NCBI GenBank assembly: GCA_017531225.1
Contig: JAFXLL010000001.1
Location: 62,001 to 126,000, forward strand
Source of the DNA: Bacteroidales bacterium
GTDB taxonomy: Bacteria > Bacteroidota > Bacteroidia > Bacteroidales > F082
Reading direction: 5' to 3'
DNA length: 64,000 nt
Made by a program: the position numbers and the translations under genes. Of the stretch, positions 16,567-26,007 are shown one piece after another; the stretch's first letter is position 1, and every line of letters begins with the position of its first letter. The notes beneath the pieces are model-generated. The model was not told the origin of the DNA, searched no databases, and saw only the letters and a list, made by a program, of their open reading frames with translations.

Positions 16567-17979
16567 TTATTTCAGTTCGAATGTCTCGCCTGGTTCGGGG
16601 ATGACGATGTTTTCCCAGCCTTCTTTTCGCAAGACGCGCTTGTAGTATTGCATGGCATCGGGATCACCGTGGACGAGGAAGGTCTTCTTGATCTTGCTGG
16701 GATCTTGGCATTTCAAGTAGTCGGCAAGTTCTTTATAGTCGCCATGACCACTGAAGGCATCGATGGAGTAGATGTCAGCTTCCACAGAGTATTCGTTGCC
16801 GAAGATGGAAATGGTCTTGGGTTTCGGATCTGCCAGCAGTCGGGCACCCAAAGTCTCAGGTGAACAATAGCCGATTGCCAAGATGGTGTTCTTTGGATTG
16901 GTAATGCTGTTAGCGATGTGGTGTTTGATACGACCAGCTTCCATCATGCCCGAAGCCGAGATGATGATGCATGGCTCTTTTCTGGCATTCAACGCTTTGG
17001 ATGCATTGATGTCGCGGATAAAGGTCAGGCTATTGAATCCAAACGGATCGGGGTCATATTCAATGACGTTTTTCACCTCGTCGTTAAACAGGTTGACGTG
17101 CATACGGAAGATCTCAGTAGCGTTGACTGCCAAGGGACTGTCGACGAATACCGGAATCTTTTCAGGTAACTTGCCGTCATTGTAGAAGTTATTCAGCAGA
17201 TAAACAATCTCCTGTGTGCGGCTGACCGCAAATGAGGGTATGATCAGCTTGCCACGCTTCTCCACGCAGGTGTGATAGATGATGTCCAACAGTTCTTGCT
17301 CGGCGTTGGTCCTGTCGCTATGCAACCTATTGCCGTAGGTGGCCTCGGTGATCAGGTAATCGCAGTGCGGGAACGGTTCCGGAGAGCGAAGCAGGTAGTT
17401 GTATTCGCGTCCGATGTCGCCCGTATAGGCGATGCGAGTCATCTCTCCACCCTCGTCGATCTCGATGGTGGCACAGCCGCTACCTAACAGGTGACCTGTG
17501 TTGTTGAACTTCACCTTGATGTTGTTGTCGAGGTAGACATAGCGGTTGTAGGCCACGCTGAGGAAAAGATCCATGCTCTCGCGGGCATCTTTTTCGGTAT
17601 AGATGGGTTCCAAAGCAGGAAGGCCTTGCTTGCGGCGTTTCTTGTTGAACCACTCCATATCGTTCTCTTGTATGAAACCACTGTCGGGCAACATGATGTT
17701 GCATAAGTCACGTGTAGCGTCAGTGCAAACTACCTGACCCCGGAAACCTTTCTTGTAGAAATAAGGGATCAAACCGCAATGGTCGATGTGGGCGTGGGTC
17801 AGGATGATGTAATCCACGTCTTTGGGTTCGATCATGGTGTTACGGTTGGCGGCATCGGTATTAAGACCTTTGCCTTGGAACATACCGCAGTCGAGCAGAA
17901 TGTTCTTTCCGTGGTCGGTAGTGATCAGGTGTTTGCTACCTGTGACTTCTTGAACAGCTCCAATGAACTTTATCTTCAT
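16567..17979 (-). CDS. Metallo-beta-lactamase / beta-CASP family ribonuclease
   Basis: 470 residues. The metallo-beta-lactamase core has HAHIDH (zinc ligands, about residues 62-67), a later GHLLGSG, TGDIGRE and EATYGNR, then the beta-CASP region (IPSFAVSRTQEIVYLL, ISASGMMEAGR) and the C-terminal RMMBL motif (DAFSGHGDYKEL, FLVHGDPDAM). Proteins of this YsoA/CPSF-like group are RNA endo/exonucleases of the cytoplasm. It starts 21 bases after the stop of the C25 protease gene, with no promoter or terminator seen between them. Confidence 0.9.
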   Translation of the reverse strand: MKIKFIGAVQEVTGSKHLITTDHGKNILLDCGMFQGKGLNTDAANRNTMIEPKDVDYIILTHAHIDHCGLIPYFYKKGFRGQVVCTDATRDLCNIMLPDSGFIQENDMEWFNKKRRKQGLPALEPIYTEKDARESMDLFLSVAYNRYVYLDNNIKVKFNNTGHLLGSGCATIEIDEGGEMTRIAYTGDIGREYNYLLRSPEPFPHCDYLITEATYGNRLHSDRTNAEQELLDIIYHTCVEKRGKLIIPSFAVSRTQEIVYLLNNFYNDGKLPEKIPVFVDSPLAVNATEIFRMHVNLFNDEVKNVIEYDPDPFGFNSLTFIRDINASKALNARKEPCIIISASGMMEAGRIKHHIANSITNPKNTILAIGYCSPETLGARLLADPKPKTISIFGNEYSVEADIYSIDAFSGHGDYKELADYLKCQDPSKIKKTFLVHGDPDAMQYYKRVLRKEGWENIVIPEPGETFELK

Positions 17980-18000
17980 GGAAAAGCGTTTGTTTTATTG

Positions 18001-20820
18001 TTATTCAACGATGACTTTCTTGGCAGTGACGCCGTTTTCGGTTTGGATCATCAGCATGTAAATGCCTCTTCCAAAGGCCGACATGTCGATGGTAACCTTG
18101 GTACCTTCAGCGTTTATTTGACGCAAGGTCTGGCCGATGCTATTGACGACGCTGATCTGCTGCATATTGTCTGAAGCCACGGTGATCTTACCAGATGTTG
18201 GGTTCGGATAGATCGCCACGGCATCGGAGGTGCGCTCACTAACTGAGGTGTAGTCTAACACTTCAACCTCGATCTGTAAAGGATCGGATTGGCAGCCGTT
18301 TTGGTAGATGGCGACGATTTGGTAATAATACAAGCCTGGATTATCCACTCGGTTGTGGCATTCATAGTGATTGATGGAAGGAGTGTTGACGATACGTTCC
18401 ACCACTTCGAAATCGATGTTGTTGATACTTCTGTAGATTTCAAACTTGTCGAGAGTGAATTCATAGTTGGCTCTATCCCAGCTTAACCATGCACCGATTT
18501 CACCTTCATCGTAATAGCTTTGTCCAACAAAGTGCTTGGGTGTTGGGCAAACTATAGGATCTGGTTCCGTTACAGTTACCTCCACAGTTGAAGAAGCGGT
18601 ATTCATACCGTCATCCACAGTTACAGTGTAAATGAATATGCCAATTTCATTGGGTGTTGCCAATGTGGTAGCTTCGAAGGGCTCAGCTAAGGTTTCAACT
18701 GGATCCCAAGAGAAGGAGTAAACACCTGTTCCGCCAGAGGCATTGGCTGTCAAAGTGAGAGATTCACCAAGTTTTATTGACTCAGGATCAGCAAGTGCCA
18801 TCACCAACAATGGGGTAGGAGTGGCTCCGTCAGTGACTTCAATCGAAGTGACAAAGGTTTTCTTGTTATAGCCAAAGACGGTCAATGTGGCTGTGCCGGC
18901 GGCGCTTGGAGCGTCGAATTCGATAACGGCAGTGCCGTCGATGATAGTGGCTGAACCTAAGATCTCATCATCGAAAGTCAAAGTGGCCAAAGCACCGTCA
19001 GCATCAGAGGCGGTCAGTGTGAGGCTGGTCATAGTTCTTGGGATCTCCGTTGGAGCGTTGATGGTCATCACTGTGGGAACAGCGTTGCGGAGTGTCAAGG
19101 TTGGGTCGCCAAACAGAATCCAGGTGTTGTAGGTGCCTTTATTTGCATTCTGACTGGCACCTTGGTCCAAAACAGCCATGCTGCCGTTGGCAGAGACACC
19201 ACCCATGGTGCGACGGATATTATCGCTGTAGGATTCAACCAGAACGTCAATCATCTCATCCTGGCCATACATCGGTGGAATCCAAGGCTGAGAGATGTAT
19301 GAGAACATGCCGCCGATGGCACCCGTTGGATTGCCATTGCTGTTATTGGTGGCACGCATCCAAGTCTCAGCGAAACATGGTCCGCTATGGTCATATTTTC
19401 CGTTAAGACAAGCGACTGAGATTATATAAGGCAACTTATAATCGTTGGTCAACGCATTGACATGTGAGTTGCTGTAGCTGAAGACACCCCACAATGTGAT
19501 GTTGCCGTGGTTGCAGTAGTTGATGATACTCACACCCTCATTGATGTGTTGGCTAACAGTCGTCGCACTCGCGGTAACGCCAGTGACACTCTGATAGTCA
19601 CGATGCACCTCGGTGTAGTTGTAGCCCAACAAGTCGTCTCTGATATTGTCGATATGTTGATAGTCATCCTCGCCATAGTGGCCGCCACCGCCCTCGCGTT
19701 TCGAAACGCCTTGACCCACCGTGAGCCATGTAGCTGTTTCGTCTAAATCACGTTCATAGTTCAAGACCTTATTGACATGATTGATCACCTGTTCCTCTGT
19801 CTCGCAGCAGAAACGGCCAACGATGACCTCGTTGTAATAGTCGTTGCCTGCGAGTTGTCCGTATTGAACGTCACCGTAACCTGAATAGCCGTAAGTACCT
19901 GAGCCTGCTGAGATATAAACTCCCGGAATCTGTGCCACGTCGCCGACGAGAAGGATGTCGGTCAAATCGGGATTTTCGGCATAGTAGGCTTCGATGAAAG
20001 ATTTAATGGCTGCGGCAGTATTGCCAGTTTCAGAAGTGCCAACCATGGTTGTTGGACGGCCAATCTGTCTCTTCCATGCTACAAAAGGCTCCATGGCAGT
20101 CATGAATTCGTCGTGGCAGATGATAAGCAACTCGCCATCATCAGCGATGGAGTTGTATCTTGACATCGACTGGCTGAAGTTGATATAACGTTTCTCGTAG
20201 ATAGCTTTGAACTCGGGATCCAATTTGAATGACTTGGTGCGGTTGGTGATGACGTTACGATGGTCAACGCCGACATTCACCATGCTCAGCTCAATGTGAT
20301 TGTACACGCGGAGCACCTTGGTCACAGGGTTGTAAGTGATGGGAGAAAGCATGATGTTTTGTCCTCTCACGTCGCGATGGATGTAAGGCTCGTCAAGCTT
20401 GGCGATCACCGAAGGGAAGAAAGCGTTTTGCTGATAGGCGTTGCCATAGGTATAGGGCACGTCATCAGGGTTGATGCTGCGTGGGAAGTCGCCTTTCGAA
20501 GGTGCTATCTCCATGTTCTCGTAATCGGTGTATTCAGATTTGGTCACCTCAACGCTCATCAGGGCGTTGTCGCCAATAATTACAGGGATAGCGATCAAAG
20601 GAAGTTCGGGTTCACCGGCGGCGGAGCCGCTGATGGTCTTCGGGATGGATACGACGAAGGCTTCACCACGAGGAGTGTTCACCGTTGTGGTTGCGAATTC
20701 AGGCACGTCCACGGTGATGTTGACCATTGATTCATTGGAAGCGGTCAATGTGATTCTTTGTTGTCCGAATGACGCAAATGAAACAAGCGTCAGCAGTAGG
20801 GCGAGTACTCTAGTTTTCAT
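18001..20820 (-). CDS. Gingipain-like C25 cysteine protease 1 (Rgp type), T9SS cargo
   Basis: 939 residues. Signal peptide 1-20; gingipain-type propeptide about 21-220; peptidase C25 domain about 228-580. The likely catalytic His is in NYCNHGN (His438) and the Cys in SVACLNG (Cys471), the pattern of Rgp rather than Kgp. Then an Ig-like domain (about 581-663), a PKD-like domain (665-752), an Fn3-like segment (757-855) and a type A T9SS sorting domain (YPNPTSGK at about 871 to the end). It would be an extracellular endopeptidase anchored by LPS or released. Unlike the two C25 genes upstream it has no MAM-like adhesin domain. It has its own -7 box after a terminator. Cleavage specificity (Arg or other) is not readable here. 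Confidence 0.9.
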   Translation of the reverse strand: MKTRVLALLLTLVSFASFGQQRITLTASNESMVNITVDVPEFATTTVNTPRGEAFVVSIPKTISGSAAGEPELPLIAIPVIIGDNALMSVEVTKSEYTDYENMEIAPSKGDFPRSINPDDVPYTYGNAYQQNAFFPSVIAKLDEPYIHRDVRGQNIMLSPITYNPVTKVLRVYNHIELSMVNVGVDHRNVITNRTKSFKLDPEFKAIYEKRYINFSQSMSRYNSIADDGELLIICHDEFMTAMEPFVAWKRQIGRPTTMVGTSETGNTAAAIKSFIEAYYAENPDLTDILLVGDVAQIPGVYISAGSGTYGYSGYGDVQYGQLAGNDYYNEVIVGRFCCETEEQVINHVNKVLNYERDLDETATWLTVGQGVSKREGGGGHYGEDDYQHIDNIRDDLLGYNYTEVHRDYQSVTGVTASATTVSQHINEGVSIINYCNHGNITLWGVFSYSNSHVNALTNDYKLPYIISVACLNGKYDHSGPCFAETWMRATNNSNGNPTGAIGGMFSYISQPWIPPMYGQDEMIDVLVESYSDNIRRTMGGVSANGSMAVLDQGASQNANKGTYNTWILFGDPTLTLRNAVPTVMTINAPTEIPRTMTSLTLTASDADGALATLTFDDEILGSATIIDGTAVIEFDAPSAAGTATLTVFGYNKKTFVTSIEVTDGATPTPLLVMALADPESIKLGESLTLTANASGGTGVYSFSWDPVETLAEPFEATTLATPNEIGIFIYTVTVDDGMNTASSTVEVTVTEPDPIVCPTPKHFVGQSYYDEGEIGAWLSWDRANYEFTLDKFEIYRSINNIDFEVVERIVNTPSINHYECHNRVDNPGLYYYQIVAIYQNGCQSDPLQIEVEVLDYTSVSERTSDAVAIYPNPTSGKITVASDNMQQISVVNSIGQTLRQINAEGTKVTIDMSAFGRGIYMLMIQTENGVTAKKVIVE

Positions 20821-20848
20821 ATAAAATAGCTATTAAGATATGTTGATG

Positions 20849-20856
20849 CAAAAATA
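20849..20856 (-). promoter_or_regulatory. -7 box of C25 protease 1
   Basis: TATTTTTG on the minus strand, 28 bases before the start codon and directly behind the terminator of the upstream protease gene. Confidence 0.6.
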
Positions 20857-20888
20857 AAAAAATCCCGCCAAATTTGGCGGGATTTTTT
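20856..20888 (-). terminator. Rho-independent terminator, palindromic
   Basis: A 10-bp perfect stem (tcccgccaaa / tttggcggga) flanked by an A run and a T run, so it can act on both strands. It lies about 22 bases after the stop of C25 protease 2. Confidence 0.93.
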
Positions 20889-20910
20889 AAATGTGGATGG
20901 AAAATAATTG

Positions 20911-22446
20911 TTATTCAACAACTACCTTCTGTACACTGACTTGGTTGCCAACGGTGATCGTCAGGAAGTAGATGCCCTGATTCAGTTCGCTCACGCTGAC
21001 GGTAGCCTTGTTGTTGGCTTTACCGTTGCGGACAACCTGGCCGAGGCTGTTGACGAGTTGATACTTGAACTCACCATTGACGTTGATGTTCACCATGTCG
21101 TTGGCAGGGTTCGGGAACACGTTCACCTTGACATTCTGGTTCTCAGCTACACCGGTGAAGTCGAGTTCAACGATTACGTTGACAGGAGCTGACATTGAGC
21201 CAGTAGCATCGACAGCGCAAACAGAATACTTGTAAACGCCGCTTTCTTCAATGCGGTCTGTGTAGGTGGTTTCAGACACAGTACCTATGGTCTCACCATC
21301 GCGTTTCACAGCGTATGACACAGCTTCTGATGAAGCACCCCAGTTAAGAGTTACATCGTGGCCTTCAACTGTTGCAACGAGGTCGTAAGCGGGTTCAATG
21401 AAGGTATAAACATTGGTCATGGGGAAGGAAATTTCATCCACCATGCCGCAGTCACTGCCGCTGTTCACAGAGCTGTCCTTGGTGTAGCTCCACTTGAAGG
21501 TGTGCTGACCTACGGTCACAGGTTGTGTGAACAGTGTCCAGTCCACATCACCTGACCAAGTGCCTTTTTCTTGATTATCCATGAAGAAGTGCAGCTTGTC
21601 ATAGTTGGTTTCTGATGACACTTTGTACATAAAGGTCATGTTTCCAGCTGTTGCAACGTTAACGGTCAGCGTCATGGAGTAGTCAGAGCTATTAATACCG
21701 TTGTTCATTGATTTAGCGCACTTTGTACCCTTTGTTCCGCCATTGACAATGGTCCAAGAGTTGTTTTGGCTGAATGTCCAGCCTTCGCCGAAGGAACCGC
21801 TTTCAAAGTCTTCAACAAATGCCTGGTACAAAATAGTGTAGATACCGCTGAAATCGAAGGCGCCAGTAGTGAAGTCGTAAGCTACCTCGAATGAAGAGGA
21901 TGGCTCGACGCTGGGATCAATGGTATAGGCTGAAGCAATAGTGAGTGATGCACCGCCTTCAATAATGTCTTCTACAGTGATTGTAGCTGGTTCAAACACG
22001 AGGTCGGGTGAGCAGCTTGTGAGGGTCAGTTCACCGCCATAGAATGGAGCCGAGCCTTCGTTCGAGAATGTAAATGACAAATAGTTGTTAGCGTCCATAA
22101 TTTCGGTAAGCGCGACGACCGGAGCGTGAAGTTCGACCATAGCTTTGCCGAGCCATGTGTTGGTGCCGTCGGTGATTTCGACATCAAAACGAACTTTTGT
22201 ACCGTCCACAGCGTTGGAGGCAACCTCAAACTGGAAGCCGTCCACCGTTAAAATTTCATCAGGATTGATGGAAGCGAATGAGCCTTCTGCATTGATAATG
22301 TTGATGTACTCGCTCTCGGTAGAGATCGTTGCGGTAAGGTTGTTTGCAGTCTGAACACCAACATTCTTGAAATCAATAGCCATGTCAATGGTCTCGCCAT
22401 AGTTGGCAGGAGCGCTCAATGCGTAATCGCTTACGGTAATGTAAGC
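20911..22446 (-). repeat. Direct duplication, copy A: 3' half of C25 protease 2
   Basis: Encodes the two beta domains, the adhesin, Fn3 and sorting domains. It aligns over its whole length with copy B at 24469-26007. The last 250 bases differ only at scattered positions, while the catalytic halves of the two genes are far more diverged. Confidence 0.85.
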
Positions 22447-24438
22447 ACCTTCAGCAGGAACCACTTCGACGGTGCCTGTGTAGGTTACTTTGTTGTAGCC
22501 AAGAATAACGAGTTCTGCGTCACCGACATTTGACAAAGCGGGGAACTGGAGTGTGCACTGGCCATCAATGATTCTACCTGATGCAAGAACCTCGCCGTCC
22601 AATGTCAATGTAGCGATACCGTATTCAGCATCAGCTGAAACTTGAAGCTCGGTCATGCCGATCAACAACACTGAAGGAGAAACGGAAACGCTCATCTCAG
22701 TAGGAATGTCGGTACGAATCATGCATGACGGGTCACCAAAGAGAATCCATGTGTTGAATGTCTGATATGAATCGCCAGGAGCCATATCGAGAACATACAT
22801 GCTTCCGTTCAATGAAGAACCGCCGATGGTGTGATTGAACTGGTCGGTACTACGCCATCCAGTCAAAATGTCGACCATCTCGTCCTGACCGTACATTGGT
22901 GGAATCCAAGGTTGTGAAACGAATGAGAACATACCAGCGACAGCGCCTGCAGGATTGCCGTTGTGGTTGGCACGCAACCATGACTCGCCGAAGCAAGTAC
23001 CCACATCGAATTTACCATTCAAACAAGCCACCGACCAAACAACTGGGAGCATATTGTCATTTGTCAAAGCGCTCACGTTGCTGACGCTGTAGTTAGCAAC
23101 ACCCCAGCTGGTCTCTGAACCGTGGTTACAGTAGTTGATGATGCTGATACCTTCGTTGATGGTACCGCTGATTGTTGAAACGCTTGCGTCACCACCGCTA
23201 CCGCCGTGATGCTCTGTAACCATTTCGTATGTGTAATGCAAAAGGGTGTCACGGATTAAGTCAATATGTTGGTAGTCATCTTCACCAAAGTGACCGCTAC
23301 CTGCGCCATAGTAACCGACACCCATACCTTTGTTGCCCCATGTTGCTCCTGCCTGAACGTCACGCTCGTAGTAGATCGATTTGTTGACCTGCAAGTCTGC
23401 GTCAGCTGCGTTAGCCACTGAGAAACGACCAACTAAAACTTCAAGGTAATTATCGTTGCCTTCAATTTTTCCAAGATAGTTGTCAGAATAGCATGTACCA
23501 CCTGAACCTGAACCATAGTTCTTAGGAGTGATTTCGTTGTATTCACCAACGAGAAGCAAGAACTCGAGGTTATGATCTGGATCATTGTAGAAGTTGGTGA
23601 CGTAATTCTTGATGTTTTCAATGTTGTTGCCACCAGCTGTTGTCACGCTAACCATTGTGGTTGGACGGCCTGACTTATTCTTCCAGTCAACGAGAGGCTG
23701 AAGATTGGTCATGTATTGATCTGCGCAAATGATAAGCATCTCGCCGAAGTCCTCGTCGAAGGTGTATTTAGCACCAGCTTCGCCGAAGTTGATGAAACGG
23801 CGGTTGTACTGAGCCTTCACTTCTGGGTCAACCTTAATGGTGTTGCTTCTGCGGGTAGCCTTCTGGTTTTCGCCGTTGTCGCTCACCTTGGTCATGGCGA
23901 TGGTCATGTTGGTGTAAACACGCAAGGTTTTGGTCACAGGGTTGTAAGCGAAGGGGCGAACCATGATGTTCTGGCCACGGAAGTCTCTCAAGATATAAGG
24001 CTTCTCGAGATAGGCTTGTGTAGCAGGCCAGAAAGCGTTTTGCTGATACATCTCACCGTAGGTGTAAGGAACATCCTCCGGATTGATCTGACGGCTGAAG
24101 TTGCCCTTTGAGGGGGCAACTTCAACGTTAGTATAATCAGTGTATTGTGCGTCAATGACGTTGACGGTCATTTCAGCCTGATCGCCAATGATAGCCGGAA
24201 TTGGGAACATCGGGAGGTCAGGAGCGCCAGCTTCCAGCATGGAAGCCATCTTGGGGGCGTTGACAACGAACTGCTCACCTTGAGGGGTCTGTACCTTAGA
24301 GGTGGTGTAGCCATTGAGCTGGAAGTTCACCACGATCTGGTTCTCAGAGTTAGAGATCAGCTTCGTTGTTGGGGCCTTCTGTGCGAAACCCATACCTGCA
24401 ACGAGGAGGGCGAGCACTATAAACAAACTTTTTTTCAT
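20911..24438 (-). CDS. Gingipain-like C25 cysteine protease 2 (Rgp type) with adhesin domain, T9SS cargo
   Basis: 1175 residues. Signal peptide 1-20 (GMGFAQ); propeptide about 21-225; C25 domain about 232-575 with NYCNHGS (His439) and SVACLNG (Cys472). Ig-like domain about 580-660; two further beta domains (665-770 and 771-868); a MAM-like cleaved-adhesin domain about 875-1006 (FVEDFESGSFGEGWTF, FKWSYTKD); an Fn3 domain about 1015-1093; and the T9SS sorting domain from VFPNPAND (1107) to KVVVE. The part from about residue 665 on is nearly a copy of the same part of the neighbouring Kgp-like protein. It lies 30 bases downstream of that gene with no promoter between, so the two probably form one transcript. 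Predicted surface endopeptidase and adhesin. Confidence 0.92.
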   Translation of the reverse strand: MKKSLFIVLALLVAGMGFAQKAPTTKLISNSENQIVVNFQLNGYTTSKVQTPQGEQFVVNAPKMASMLEAGAPDLPMFPIPAIIGDQAEMTVNVIDAQYTDYTNVEVAPSKGNFSRQINPEDVPYTYGEMYQQNAFWPATQAYLEKPYILRDFRGQNIMVRPFAYNPVTKTLRVYTNMTIAMTKVSDNGENQKATRRSNTIKVDPEVKAQYNRRFINFGEAGAKYTFDEDFGEMLIICADQYMTNLQPLVDWKNKSGRPTTMVSVTTAGGNNIENIKNYVTNFYNDPDHNLEFLLLVGEYNEITPKNYGSGSGGTCYSDNYLGKIEGNDNYLEVLVGRFSVANAADADLQVNKSIYYERDVQAGATWGNKGMGVGYYGAGSGHFGEDDYQHIDLIRDTLLHYTYEMVTEHHGGSGGDASVSTISGTINEGISIINYCNHGSETSWGVANYSVSNVSALTNDNMLPVVWSVACLNGKFDVGTCFGESWLRANHNGNPAGAVAGMFSFVSQPWIPPMYGQDEMVDILTGWRSTDQFNHTIGGSSLNGSMYVLDMAPGDSYQTFNTWILFGDPSCMIRTDIPTEMSVSVSPSVLLIGMTELQVSADAEYGIATLTLDGEVLASGRIIDGQCTLQFPALSNVGDAELVILGYNKVTYTGTVEVVPAEGAYITVSDYALSAPANYGETIDMAIDFKNVGVQTANNLTATISTESEYINIINAEGSFASINPDEILTVDGFQFEVASNAVDGTKVRFDVEITDGTNTWLGKAMVELHAPVVALTEIMDANNYLSFTFSNEGSAPFYGGELTLTSCSPDLVFEPATITVEDIIEGGASLTIASAYTIDPSVEPSSSFEVAYDFTTGAFDFSGIYTILYQAFVEDFESGSFGEGWTFSQNNSWTIVNGGTKGTKCAKSMNNGINSSDYSMTLTVNVATAGNMTFMYKVSSETNYDKLHFFMDNQEKGTWSGDVDWTLFTQPVTVGQHTFKWSYTKDSSVNSGSDCGMVDEISFPMTNVYTFIEPAYDLVATVEGHDVTLNWGASSEAVSYAVKRDGETIGTVSETTYTDRIEESGVYKYSVCAVDATGSMSAPVNVIVELDFTGVAENQNVKVNVFPNPANDMVNINVNGEFKYQLVNSLGQVVRNGKANNKATVSVSELNQGIYFLTITVGNQVSVQKVVVE

Positions 24439-24468
24439 TTCTTAATAATTATAGGTGTGTCTTAATGA

Positions 24469-26007
24469 TTATTCAACAACCACTTTTTGAACACTGACTT
24501 GATTGCCAGCGGTGATGGTCAGGAAGTAGATACCCTGGTTCAGATCGTTGACGTTGACGACAGCCTTGTTGGTGGCTTTGCCGTTGCGGACAACCTGACC
24601 GAGGCTGTTGACGAGCTGATACTTGAACGAGCCGTTGACGTTGATGTTCATCATGTCGTTGGCGGGGTTCGGGAACACATTGATCTTAACATTCTGGTTC
24701 TCGGCAACGCCGGTGAAGTCGAGATCAACGATGACGGAAACAGGAGCTGACATGGAGCCATTGGCGTCCATAGCATACACTGAGTATTTGTAAGTACCAG
24801 TTTCTTCAATGACGTCGGTGTATTCAGTCTCTGGCACTTCGGCGATTGTTTCACCGTCGCGTTTAATCACATACTTAGTGGCATCGACAGAACCGTTCCA
24901 AGTCAGATTGACATTGTGGCCTTCAACCATTGCTACGAGGTCTGAAGCAGGAGTGATGAATGTGATGACGCTGACAGGTGGGAACTTGATGTTGTCAATC
25001 TTAGCGCAGTCGTCGCCACTATTCACCGAGCTATCCTTGGTGTAGCTCCACTTGAAGGTGTGCTGACCCACGGTCACAGCTTGTGTGAATTGATCCCAGT
25101 TAACAGAACCTGACCAAACGCCCTTCTCTTGGTTGTCCATGAAGAAGTGAAGCTTGTCGTAGTTGTTTTCTGATGACACATAGTAGTCGAAGGTGAGTTC
25201 GCCAGCGGCCAGAACGTTGACGGTCAATGTCATGGAGTAATCTGAGCTAGTGATACCTTCATTCATTGATTTAGCGCACTTTGTGCCTTTGGTGCCACCA
25301 TCAACGATGGTCCAAGAATTGTTTTGGCTAAATGTCCAGTTTTCACCGAAAGTGCCATTTTCGAAGTCTTCCATGATGGCGCCGTAGCTCACCACGAAGA
25401 TGTCTTGAAGTTCGAAGAGACCAGTGGAAAAGTCGTAAGCGACTTCAAAGGTGGTGCCGGGTTCAACGCTTTCGTCAACGGTATAATTTGAAGTGAAAGT
25501 AAGGGTTTGACCACCTTCAACAATCTCTTCAGAAGTCATGATTTCAGGATCGAACACCAGGTCGGATGAGCAGCTGGTGATGATCAGGTTACCGCCATAG
25601 AACGGAGCGCTACCAGTGTTCTTAAAGGAGAGAGCAATAGCATCGTCGGTCTTTTCAAGAGCATCGAAAGCGAGGACAGGAGCGTGGAGGGTGATGTTGA
25701 TCTTGCCTTCCCAAACGTCGGTGCCATCGGTAATAGTAAGGAAGAACTGGGCTTTCTCCTTGTCAGGAACGTCCTCAGCAACTTCGAACTGGAAGCCTTC
25801 CATGGTGGCATTGGCATCTGGAGCCAAGGAGGCAACACTGCCTTCGGCTGACAGGATGGTGACATATTCGTTTTCAGTGGTGAGGGTAGCGGTGATGTTG
25901 TTTGCAGCCAAGGTGCCAACGTTCTTCACGGTGATGTCCATGTCGATGGTCTCGCCATAGTTGGCTTGTTCAACATTCATAACGTAGGTGTCAATTGCTA
26001 CGTAAGC
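24469..26007 (-). repeat. Direct duplication, copy B: 3' half of the Kgp-like protease
   Basis: Partner of copy A, in the same orientation, about 3.5 kb away. The shared segment starts near the ANYGETIDM motif of both proteins. Confidence 0.85.

Noticed and set aside
16120-16863. 247-codon open frame on the + strand
   Set aside because: Antisense to hisS and the beta-CASP gene; no recognisable protein.
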